The notes under the pieces are model-generated. The model was not told the origin of the DNA. It did not search any database and worked only from the letters and a program-made list of their open reading frames with translations. From positions 1 to 5,037 of the forward strand of contig JBJXEY010000325.1 in the NCBI GenBank assembly GCA_046153355.1: 5,037 bases of DNA, in the 5' to 3' direction. Shown in pieces: positions 1-5,037 of this stretch. The position numbers and the translations under genes were made by a program. Source of the DNA: 2-02-FULL-62-17 sp046153355 (GTDB lineage: Bacteria; Pseudomonadota; Gammaproteobacteria; Burkholderiales; SG8-39). The first letter of the stretch is position 1. The number at the start of each line of letters is the position of its first letter.

Positions 1-7
1 GCGCCGT

Positions 8-994
8 TTATTCGACTTTCGCCCCCGAGGCTTTAACTACCTTCGCCCATTTCGCGATCTCCTCGCGAACGAATTCGGTGAATTGTTCTGGCGTGTTGCC
101 CACCGGATCGGCGCCTTGACTGGTTAAGCGTTCAATCATCTCCGGTGTGCGCAGCGACTTGGCCACCGTCGCGTAGAGCCGATTGACGATGTCTTTCGAG
201 GTCTTCGCCGGCGCGTGCATGCCAAACCAGGAACTGGCTTCGTATCCGGGCAAGCCGGATTCGGCGATGGTGGGGATATCCGGCAACACCGGCGAACGAC
301 GTGCCGTCGTGACGGCAATGGCGCGCAACTTACCGGCACGCACCTGCTGTATCGAAGAAGGCAGGTTGTCGAACATCAATTGAACCTGACCGGCGATCAA
401 ATCCGCCACTGCCGGCGCGCTGCCTTTATAGGGAATATGCAGCATGTCCACGCCGGTCATGGTTTTGAATAGCTCCGCGGAAAGGTGAATGGAGGGGCCG
501 CTGCCGCTGGAGGCATAAGCCAGCTTGCCCGGTCTAGCCTTCGCGTAGTCGATCAGTTCTCGAACAGTTTTCACTGGCACGCTGGGATGTACTTCCAATA
601 AATTGGGCACCGCCGCGAGCAAGGAGATGTGTTCGAAATCACGCATCACGTCGTAGGGCATGTTGGGGTAGAGCGTGACATTGATGGCTTGAGGACTGAC
701 GGCACCCACCAAAAGGGTGTAGCCATCTGGGGCGGCTTTTGCGACGACATCGGAACCCAGATTGCCGCCCGCGCCGGCGCGGTTTTCGATCGATACCGCT
801 TGCCCCAATGTTTTGGTCATATCGGCGCCCACGGAACGCGCAACAATGTCGGTGGTACCACCGGGCGCGAAGGGCACCACGATACGAATCGGCTTGCTCG
901 GGTAACTGGCCGCGCTTTGCCCCAATGCGTGACCGGCGAGAAAAAAAGATGACAGAAAAACCAAACTGGCGAACGGCGGTTTGTTTCGAGTCAT
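8..994 (-). CDS. TctC/Bug-family tripartite tricarboxylate transporter substrate-binding protein
   Basis: This encodes a predicted periplasmic solute-binding protein of the Bug/TctC family (328 aa), which captures small, often carboxylated, compounds for TctAB-type transporters. Residues 1-25 form a signal peptide: a basic start (MTRNK), a hydrophobic stretch and a likely cut at ALG|QS. The mature start YPSKPIRIVVPFAPGG (31-46) is the family hallmark. NRAGAGGN (71-78), SGPSIHLSAELFK (165-177), IPYKGSAPAVADLIAGQVQ (187-205) and the LPDIPTIAESGLPGYE region (237-252) are also typical. Length is normal for the family. I start at 994 because AGGAGGG lies just upstream; the same frame is open up to an ATG at 1051, but that adds 19 residues ahead of a complete signal peptide. 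No tctA or tctB is in the window, so it is an orphan here, as is usual for Bug proteins. It lies 75 nt downstream of the kinase on the same strand. The ligand cannot be told from sequence. Confidence 0.93.
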   Translation of the reverse strand: MTRNKPPFASLVFLSSFFLAGHALGQSAASYPSKPIRIVVPFAPGGTTDIVARSVGADMTKTLGQAVSIENRAGAGGNLGSDVVAKAAPDGYTLLVGAVSPQAINVTLYPNMPYDVMRDFEHISLLAAVPNLLEVHPSVPVKTVRELIDYAKARPGKLAYASSGSGPSIHLSAELFKTMTGVDMLHIPYKGSAPAVADLIAGQVQLMFDNLPSSIQQVRAGKLRAIAVTTARRSPVLPDIPTIAESGLPGYEASSWFGMHAPAKTSKDIVNRLYATVAKSLRTPEMIERLTSQGADPVGNTPEQFTEFVREEIAKWAKVVKASGAKVE

Positions 995-998
995 AGTG

Positions 999-1005
999 CC
1001 CTCCT
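999..1005 (-). promoter_or_regulatory. Shine-Dalgarno site that fixes the TctC-like start
   Basis: On the minus strand AGGAGGG lies 4 nt before the ATG at 994, which puts the GGAGG core at about standard distance. It is the strongest ribosome-binding site in the window. It supports the shorter protein over the 19-residue longer frame that begins at 1051. Confidence 0.8.
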
Positions 1006-1017
1006 GGAGCATTCGGT

Positions 1018-1076
1018 AACTTGGCAATGATAGCCGCAAGTTGCTTGGCAAAGGCGAGCCGCGAGCCGCTCAGCGG
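1018..1076 (-). repeat. Cluster of short repeats between kinase and binding-protein genes
   Basis: Reading the plus strand, GCGAGCC is repeated in tandem at 1054-1060 and 1061-1067. CTTGGCAA occurs at 1020-1027 and 1044-1051. AACTTG (1018-1023) and CAAGTT (1037-1042) are inverted and could pair in RNA as a 6-bp stem with a 13-nt loop. A 4-bp GC stem, CCGC (1066-1069) with GCGG (1073-1076), brackets the TCA that is the kinase stop codon on the other strand. None is followed by a T run on the transcribed strand, so I do not call a terminator. The function, if any, is unknown; a weak processing or coupling element is only a guess. Confidence 0.35.
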
Positions 1077-2380
1077 ATAGCGCCGGGGATTTGGATGCTG
1101 GCGATCAGTCCGCCGCCTGAGCGCGGTAACAGGTCAAATTGCCCGCCATGAACCCGCACCGCGCGATCAACAATCGCCAAACCCAGGCCCGATCCTTGTG
1201 CGCCCGAACGCGCCGGGTCCAGTTGGGTAAACGGTTGCTTCATTTGTTCGATGCGATCAGCGGGGATTCCCGGACCTCGATCCAGTATCCGCGCCACGCT
1301 GTAGCCATTTTCTTCCCCCACCTCGAACTCAACGTCGCTAGCGGCATAACGAAACGCGTTATCGAGCAGATTGGCGAGCACGCGTCGCATCATCTGGCAA
1401 CGAAGCGAAATAACCGCGGTTTCCTCGATTCGCGCTTGTAACGAACGCCCAAGCCTACGCTGCTGCGCCACGATTTCCGTGGCGAGATCGGAGAGCCGCG
1501 CAGACTGCAATGCCTCGCCGCCGCTTGCACTGATGCGCGCGAAATCCAGAAACTGCCCGATGGTGCGATCCATCTCCTCGATATCCGCGCGCATGCCCTC
1601 CTTGAGGGCTTCGTCGGCATCGCTCATTTCCGCGCCCAGGCGCAAACGCGCCAAAGGCGTGCGCAGGTCGTGAGAAATACCCGCGAGTATTACGGCGCGG
1701 TCTTTTTCCATACGTAACAAATCCCTGGACATTTGGTTGAACGCGCGCGACACCGCTTGTATCTCGACGGCGCCGCTTTCGGGCACCGGTTCAGGGGTGC
1801 CACCTTTGCCAATTTCCATAGCCGCCGAAGCCAGCGACTTCAATGGGCGATTGATATGCGATACCACCAAATACGCCGCGATCAACGCGAGCAGCAAGGC
1901 GAGCGCGGCCCATCCCAACCATTGCAAGGCAATATCCCTCTCCAGACGTTCCCTGGGGATACGCATCCAGTACTCGTCGCTGCCAATGGCAAAACTCACC
2001 CAGACCCCAGGCAGTCCATTGCGCTCCAGGGCGAATCGGGTGGTCGCGCCAAGTTGCTCTCTCACCGCGGCGGCAATCAGTTTGCTTAAGTCGGATGCGG
2101 GTGGGTCGCTGATGCGGTCATCGAACTCCCCGGGATAAACCTCAATGCCTTCGTTTTCCGCCAGGTCTATCAACAAGTCGCGGCGTCGTTCCGGCTGCGC
2201 GGTGACCAACGCCGCGCGTGTGAGATTGACTACGCTTGCGATGTTTTGCGCGATTTGTCCCGCGCGCGGTGTTTGCTCATGGGCGCGAAAAATGAGGAAC
2301 CAAGCGACTGTTGTTGCCAAGCCAAGTAGCGCAAGCAGCGCGAAGGTGCGCCACAACAAGGAGCGCGGCCAGAGCGTCAT
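1070..2380 (-). CDS. envZ: EnvZ/RisS-like sensor histidine kinase of an OmpR-type two-component system
   Basis: This is an inner-membrane histidine kinase (436 aa; E. coli EnvZ is 450). It should autophosphorylate on a histidine and pass the phosphate to the regulator encoded just upstream. Domain order: first membrane segment at about 10-31, periplasmic sensor region at about 32-152, second membrane segment at about 153-173, HAMP linker at about 174-226, then the H-box GISHDLRTPLARLRL with phospho-acceptor His237. The ATPase domain has the N-box NLLDNAFRY (337-345), G1 box DRGPGIP (367-373), F-box KQPF (381-384) and G2 box GSGLGL (396-401). All key residues are present, so it looks active. 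The H-box closely resembles that of EnvZ; the N-terminus (MTLWPRSLLWRTF) and host type suggest the beta-proteobacterial RisS form. The ATG at 2380 has no clear Shine-Dalgarno sequence, and the frame stays open upstream to the regulator stop, but no better start was seen. The signal sensed is unknown. Confidence 0.93.
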   Translation of the reverse strand: MTLWPRSLLWRTFALLALLGLATTVAWFLIFRAHEQTPRAGQIAQNIASVVNLTRAALVTAQPERRRDLLIDLAENEGIEVYPGEFDDRISDPPASDLSKLIAAAVREQLGATTRFALERNGLPGVWVSFAIGSDEYWMRIPRERLERDIALQWLGWAALALLLALIAAYLVVSHINRPLKSLASAAMEIGKGGTPEPVPESGAVEIQAVSRAFNQMSRDLLRMEKDRAVILAGISHDLRTPLARLRLGAEMSDADEALKEGMRADIEEMDRTIGQFLDFARISASGGEALQSARLSDLATEIVAQQRRLGRSLQARIEETAVISLRCQMMRRVLANLLDNAFRYAASDVEFEVGEENGYSVARILDRGPGIPADRIEQMKQPFTQLDPARSGAQGSGLGLAIVDRAVRVHGGQFDLLPRSGGGLIASIQIPGAIR

Positions 2381-2485
2381 GTGTATTGCAGGCGCCCGGA
2401 TCTGCCTGGGTTCGCAAATCCGTGGATGGCCGGTACGCGTGTCGAAAAGCAGAGCCGCAATGGGTACTCGATGCGATTCGCCTGA
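2381..2485 (-). other. 105-nt spacer between regulator and kinase, open in the kinase frame
   Basis: Translated in the kinase frame, this stretch has 35 sense codons and no stop, and the regulator's TAG (2488-2486) lies in that same frame. No ATG or GTG start codon was seen in that frame, and no strong ribosome-binding site. A possible 5-bp stem (CAGGC with GCCTG) lies just before the kinase ATG. No terminator is visible, which agrees with co-transcription of the two genes. Confidence 0.6.
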
Positions 2486-3220
2486 CTAAGCTTGCGGCGG
2501 CGAGCCACCATCAGGCACGAAAACATAGCCATATCCCCACACAGTCTGGATAAACGCGGGATGCGCCGGATCAGTTTCGATCAATTTTCGCAAGCGCGAA
2601 ATTTGCACATCGATGGCGCGATCAAACACTTCGTACTCGCGTCCACGCGCCAGTTCCATCAATTTGTCGCGCGACAGTGAGGTTCGCGGATGCGTGACAA
2701 GAACCTTGAGCAGGGCGAATTCCCCGGTGGTGAGCGTCACCGAATTGCCTTCGCGGGACAAGGTGCGCGTGGCGAGGTTCACCGTCATACCGCCAAAACT
2801 GACCTCGGTAATATCGGCCGAGGGTGAGCCCGGAGGCGGCGTGGCGCCGCGGCGGCGCAGCACCGCGTTGATTCGCGCCACCAACTCCCTGGGGTTGAAT
2901 GGCTTTGGCAGGTAATCGTCGGCGCCCATTTCCAGGCCAACAATGCGATCCACGTCGTCGCCCTTGGCGGTAAGCATGATGATGGGAATCGGGTTCTTGG
3001 TGCCGCGCAAACGCCGGCAAGCGGCCAAGCCGTCTTCGCCAGGCATCATGATGTCCAAGACTATTAAATCGAAGCGTTCCTTGGCCAGAAACTTATCCAT
3101 ACCTGCGGCGTCGGACACCGTTGCAACGCTAAAACCCTGTTCGCCAAGGTATCGCTGCAACAAATCGCGCAGACGCAGATCGTCGTCCACCACCAGAATT
3201 TTCGATTTTTGTTCGTTCAT
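2486..3220 (-). CDS. ompR: OmpR-family response regulator (OmpR/RisA-like)
   Basis: This is a cytoplasmic DNA-binding response regulator (244 aa), phosphorylated by the adjacent EnvZ-like kinase. The receiver domain spans about 6-122, with acidic residues Asp12 and Asp13, phospho-acceptor Asp56 in LIVLDIMMPGEDG, Thr84 in MLTAKGDD and Lys106 in LPKPF; each sits one residue after its E. coli OmpR counterpart. A Pro/Gly-rich linker (about 125-135) leads to a winged-helix domain (about 140-237). LTTGEFALLKVLVTHPR (163-179), LSRDKLMELARGREY (182-196), the recognition helix with IDVQISRLRKLI (203-214) and the wing TVWGYGYVFVPDG (226-238) match E. coli OmpR nearly word for word, which supports OmpR over other members such as TctD or PhoB. 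The start at 3220 is backed by TAGGAT about 6 nt upstream. The kinase follows after 105 nt; in enteric bacteria the two genes overlap. Family targets are porin and envelope genes; the targets here are not known. Confidence 0.95.
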   Translation of the reverse strand: MNEQKSKILVVDDDLRLRDLLQRYLGEQGFSVATVSDAAGMDKFLAKERFDLIVLDIMMPGEDGLAACRRLRGTKNPIPIIMLTAKGDDVDRIVGLEMGADDYLPKPFNPRELVARINAVLRRRGATPPPGSPSADITEVSFGGMTVNLATRTLSREGNSVTLTTGEFALLKVLVTHPRTSLSRDKLMELARGREYEVFDRAIDVQISRLRKLIETDPAHPAFIQTVWGYGYVFVPDGGSPPQA

Positions 3221-3226
3221 GCGCGC

Positions 3227-3232
3227 ATCCTA
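3227..3232 (-). promoter_or_regulatory. Ribosome-binding site of the OmpR-like gene
   Basis: TAGGAT on the minus strand ends 6 nt before the ATG at 3220. It is a moderate Shine-Dalgarno match and supports this start, which also gives a protein beginning as expected for OmpR. Confidence 0.55.
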
Positions 3233-3303
3233 ACTGGCGCGGCGCTTAGTTCCAAGTGGCGTTGCAAAACGCTGCGTAACAGCGCATTGCCGCAGGTGCC
3301 TTG

Positions 3304-3323
3304 GAAACAAATATTTACAATAT
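3304..3323 (+). promoter_or_regulatory. Candidate tandem OmpR-type binding site
   Basis: Two hexamers, GAAACA (3304-3309) and TTTACA (3314-3319), are spaced exactly 10 bp apart, one helical turn, in an AT-rich patch. OmpR is known to bind as a dimer to tandem 10-bp half-sites related to GTTACANNNN; the two hexamers match 4 and 5 of the 6 fixed bases. The site lies about 85-105 nt upstream of the ompR start and about 105-125 nt upstream of the divergent gene, where it could serve either. Such matches occur by chance in AT-rich DNA, so this is a hypothesis. Confidence 0.3.
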
Positions 3324-3336
3324 GGCGCACGGCAAA

Positions 3337-3366
3337 TTGGCTCGATCTTGAAAATGGGTGTATTTT
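3337..3366 (+). promoter_or_regulatory. Weak sigma70-like promoter candidate for the secreted-protein genes
   Basis: TTGGCT (3337-3342) and TATTTT (3361-3366) each match 4 of 6 consensus bases with an 18-nt spacer. Transcription would begin near 3373, giving a leader of roughly 55 nt before the ATG at 3429. The match is poor, as is common for activator-dependent promoters, and other placements are possible. Confidence 0.25.
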
Positions 3367-3414
3367 TTGCACTCGATCAAATCGCGGCACGAAATGGGAA
3401 GTAGGCAAGACGGC

Positions 3415-3421
3415 AAAAGGA
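3415..3421 (+). promoter_or_regulatory. Ribosome-binding site of the 90-residue secreted protein
   Basis: AAAAGGA ends 7 nt before the ATG at 3429. It is a good Shine-Dalgarno match at normal distance and is the main evidence, with the signal peptide, that this short gene is real and starts here. Confidence 0.65.
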
Positions 3422-3428
3422 CGGGACG

Positions 3429-3701
3429 ATGGTAAAGGGATATTTGTGCGGCGTGCTGGTGACACTTGCGCTATGTGGCGCGGGTCAGCTCGCGTTCGCG
3501 CAAGCAGCGACTGGAAAAGGATTCGGTCACGACAAGGGGCGATTTTTGGGGCCTGGCAAACAGCCGGAAATGGAGCGCATGCGCGACGCCCCAGGGCCGA
3601 CACGGCCGGTGCATGATCGTCTGTCGCCGGAGGAGCGCCGCCAATTGCGCCGTGATATCGATCAACATGGCCGCGAGCTGTATCGCGGCAAAGAACGCTA
3701 A
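3429..3701 (+). CDS. Small secreted protein of unknown function, 90 aa
   Basis: I do not recognise a named family. Residues 1-24 form a clear signal peptide: Lys3, a hydrophobic core (about 5-19) and a cut after AFA|QA. Cys7 and Cys16 lie inside the signal and do not form a normal lipobox, so a soluble periplasmic product of about 66 residues is expected. The mature protein is Gly/Pro-rich and polar up to about residue 64 (including GKGFGHDKGRFLGPGKQP). It then has a highly charged segment predicted to be helical, RLSPEERRQLRRDIDQHGREL (64-84), and a basic tail ending in RGKER. The LSPEERRQLRRDI stretch resembles the LTxxQ-type helices of periplasmic CpxP/Spy proteins, though there is only one copy and the match is loose. 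It has a good ribosome-binding site, points away from ompR and lies 11 nt before the DUF1800 gene, so the two probably share a transcript. Control by the OmpR-like regulator is possible but unproven. Confidence 0.75.
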   Translation: MVKGYLCGVLVTLALCGAGQLAFAQAATGKGFGHDKGRFLGPGKQPEMERMRDAPGPTRPVHDRLSPEERRQLRRDIDQHGRELYRGKER

Positions 3702-3712
3702 GTCGATTCGCC

Positions 3713-5037
3713 ATGATCGGCTGCCACGGTAATTCACGCGTGTTGGCAACGCGCGACGCTTTGTGGTTTTCGCTGGCGTTATTGCTTGTTGGCCTCGTTC
3801 AGGCGAGCCCATCCTTTGCCAACGGCATGGGCGCGGAAGAGGCGCGCCACTTGTTAGCCAGAACCACCTTTGGCCCGACGGTTCCCGGTATTCGCGAATT
3901 CTCGGCGCTCACTCGGGAGCAAGGCGTAGCGCGGTTGCTTGCGCAGAATCGCGTCGAAGCCAAGCGGACACCACCCTCCTGGGTAGCTGAGCCGGTTACC
4001 CCGTTTCGCCTGTTTCGCGATGCTAGCGCCGAGGAACGGCGCAAAATTCAGGAAAGGGAAATTCGTCAAGGCATTGAGTTACGCGCCTGGTGGGTGGCGG
4101 AAATGCTCGATTCGCCCACGCAACTGAATGAACGCATGACGCTTTTTTGGCATGGACATTTCACCTCGAGCCAACAAAAGGTGCGCATGGTGCAACTTTT
4201 GTATCGACAAAATCATTTGTTGCGACGCCATGCCAGCGGAAATTTCGCCGATCTTCTCCACGCCATTGCCAAAGATCCGGCGATGTTGATTTATTTGGAT
4301 GTCGCCAACAATCGTCGTGGACAACCGAACGAAAATTTTGCCCGCGAGGTGATGGAGTTGTTCACCCTGGGCGAAGGTCATTATCGCGAGGCCGATATCC
4401 GCGAAGCGGCGCGTGCTTTCACCGGGTGGTCGATTGATCCGGATAGTGGCGACTATCTGTGGCGCGCGCCTGCCCACGATAGCGGTGAAAAAACCGTATT
4501 GGGCAAGACCGGCAATTTCGACGGTGACGCGGTGCTGGATATATTGCTTTCGCAACCGCGCACCGCCGAACACATCGTAGAAAAATTGTGGCGTGAATTC
4601 ATCTCCCAAAAGCCCGATAACACCGAGGTCCGGCGTATCGCCGCGGCGTTTCGCGCTGCTCGTTACGATATCAAAGTGGCCTTGCGCGAGCTGCTGGGGT
4701 CGCGCGCTTTTTGGGCCATCGACAATCGCGCAACCTTGTTTAAATCCCCCGCTGATTTGGTGGTGGGCACTTTCCGGCAATTTGAGATACCGGTGGCAGA
4801 CGCGACGCCACTGGCGTTGCTGATGGCCGGCTTGGGACAAAATCTTTTTTCACCACCCAACGTCAAGGGTTGGCCGGGGGGAACGCGCTGGATTAATAGT
4901 TCCACTTTGCTCGCGCGGAAGCAGTTTATCGAGCGTGTATTCACCAACGAGGATGGGCCCAGCGACATGGCGGTGGAGCGAGGTCGTCTTAACGATTTTG
5001 CGGCGGCCAAGGGCGTGGCGCGCCTGACAGTAGAGAC
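3713..5037 (+). CDS. DUF1800-family exported protein, 3' end beyond the window
   Basis: The frame from 3713 is open to the window edge, giving 441 residues with no stop. Residues about 17-36 form a signal-peptide core with a likely cut at SFA|NG, so the product is exported. The family blocks appear in order: ARHLLARTTFGPT (44-56), the FWHGHFTSS block around Trp146-Phe150, PNENFAREVMELFTLGEG (205-222), AFTGW (235-239), a GEKTVLGKTGNFDGD block near 260-275, and SPPNVKGWPGG (380-390) followed by WINSSTLLARKQF. These match DUF1800 (PF08811), a family of unknown biochemical role often found next to a DUF1501 gene; that neighbour, if present, would lie to the right. Only a C-terminal portion should be missing. 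The start is uncertain: neither the ATG at 3713 nor the in-frame GTG at 3740 has a good ribosome-binding site, and both leave a usable signal peptide. I prefer 3713 because it lies 11 nt after the upstream stop, which suits translational coupling. Confidence 0.9.
   Translation, partial: MIGCHGNSRVLATRDALWFSLALLLVGLVQASPSFANGMGAEEARHLLARTTFGPTVPGIREFSALTREQGVARLLAQNRVEAKRTPPSWVAEPVTPFRLFRDASAEERRKIQEREIRQGIELRAWWVAEMLDSPTQLNERMTLFWHGHFTSSQQKVRMVQLLYRQNHLLRRHASGNFADLLHAIAKDPAMLIYLDVANNRRGQPNENFAREVMELFTLGEGHYREADIREAARAFTGWSIDPDSGDYLWRAPAHDSGEKTVLGKTGNFDGDAVLDILLSQPRTAEHIVEKLWREFISQKPDNTEVRRIAAAFRAARYDIKVALRELLGSRAFWAIDNRATLFKSPADLVVGTFRQFEIPVADATPLALLMAGLGQNLFSPPNVKGWPGGTRWINSSTLLARKQFIERVFTNEDGPSDMAVERGRLNDFAAAKGVARLTVE

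Larger units (their letters stand above)
3221..3428. promoter_or_regulatory. Divergent intergenic region between ompR and the secreted-protein genes
   Basis: These 208 nt separate two start codons that face away from each other, so promoters for both directions should lie here. The left part (about 3233-3300) is GC-rich with no clear motif. The middle and right (about 3301-3380) are much more AT-rich than the genes, as expected for promoters. They hold the candidate OmpR-type site, a weak plus-strand promoter candidate and the repeated CTCGATC at 3341-3347 and 3372-3378. No convincing consensus promoter for the minus direction was found by eye. No RNA gene is apparent. Confidence 0.65.

Noticed and set aside
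629..952. A 107-residue plus-strand open frame opposite the TctC-like gene
   Set aside because: It is an antisense shadow of a gene whose family motifs are unambiguous.
2486..3220. TctD as the identity of the response regulator, given the TctC-like gene nearby
   Set aside because: The winged-helix sequence (IDVQISRLRKLI, TVWGYGYVFVPDG) follows OmpR almost exactly and the kinase H-box is EnvZ-like, so the pair is OmpR/EnvZ rather than TctD/TctE.
3217..3228. A three-codon upstream frame (ATG CGC GCA TGA) whose stop overlaps the ompR start codon
   Set aside because: Its ATG overlaps the Shine-Dalgarno sequence itself, so it could not be initiated from that site; most likely coincidence.
3351..3367. 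AAAAT and ATTTT arms followed by a T run, considered as an intrinsic terminator
   Set aside because: The stem is 5 AT pairs only, too weak for a terminator, and it lies just upstream of a gene where a promoter is expected.
3209..3616. A 135-residue plus-strand open frame overlapping the ompR start and the secreted-protein gene
   Set aside because: It begins inside ompR on the opposite strand, crosses the promoter region and overlaps the better supported 90-aa gene in another frame.
3217..3714. A 165-residue minus-strand open frame across the intergenic region and the 90-aa gene
   Set aside because: It overlaps the divergent promoter region and runs opposite a gene with a signal peptide and ribosome-binding site. 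Its translation has no domain character.
4079..4840. A 253-residue minus-strand open frame opposite the DUF1800 gene
   Set aside because: It lies wholly antisense to a well-supported family protein, its translation shows no recognisable motif, and long antisense frames are common in GC-rich codon use.

Overview
The window looks like chromosomal DNA from a betaproteobacterium, most likely Burkholderiales or a close relative. The pointers are a Bug/TctC-type solute-binding protein with no transporter genes beside it, an OmpR/EnvZ pair of the beta-proteobacterial (RisA/RisS-like) kind, and a moderately GC-rich composition. This placement is inferred from protein family character; no database was searched.

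Layout. The left two thirds (8 to 3220) is a minus-strand block, transcribed right to left: an OmpR-type response regulator (3220 to 2486), its EnvZ-type membrane histidine kinase (2380 to 1070), and a periplasmic TctC/Bug-family solute-binding protein (994 to 8). Gaps are 105 nt and 75 nt and hold no convincing terminator, so co-transcription is possible. A 208-nt divergent intergenic region (3221 to 3428) separates this block from a plus-strand pair: a 90-residue secreted protein (3429 to 3701) and, 11 nt further on, a DUF1800-family exported protein (3713 onward) that runs off the right edge. The DUF1800 frame has no stop in the window.

How they may work together. The kinase senses something at the envelope and phosphorylates Asp56 of the regulator, which would bind DNA through its winged helix. 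The intergenic region holds a tandem 10-bp motif resembling OmpR half-sites, so autoregulation and control of the divergent secreted genes are reasonable hypotheses. All three non-regulatory products carry apparent export signals, so the locus as a whole is about the cell envelope. The binding protein next to the kinase could be an orphan transporter component or a ligand-bound signalling partner, as is known for some Bug proteins.

No rRNA, tRNA, CRISPR array, insertion sequence or phage signature was seen. The less ordinary parts are the small secreted protein and its DUF1800 partner, and the DNA of the divergent promoter region.
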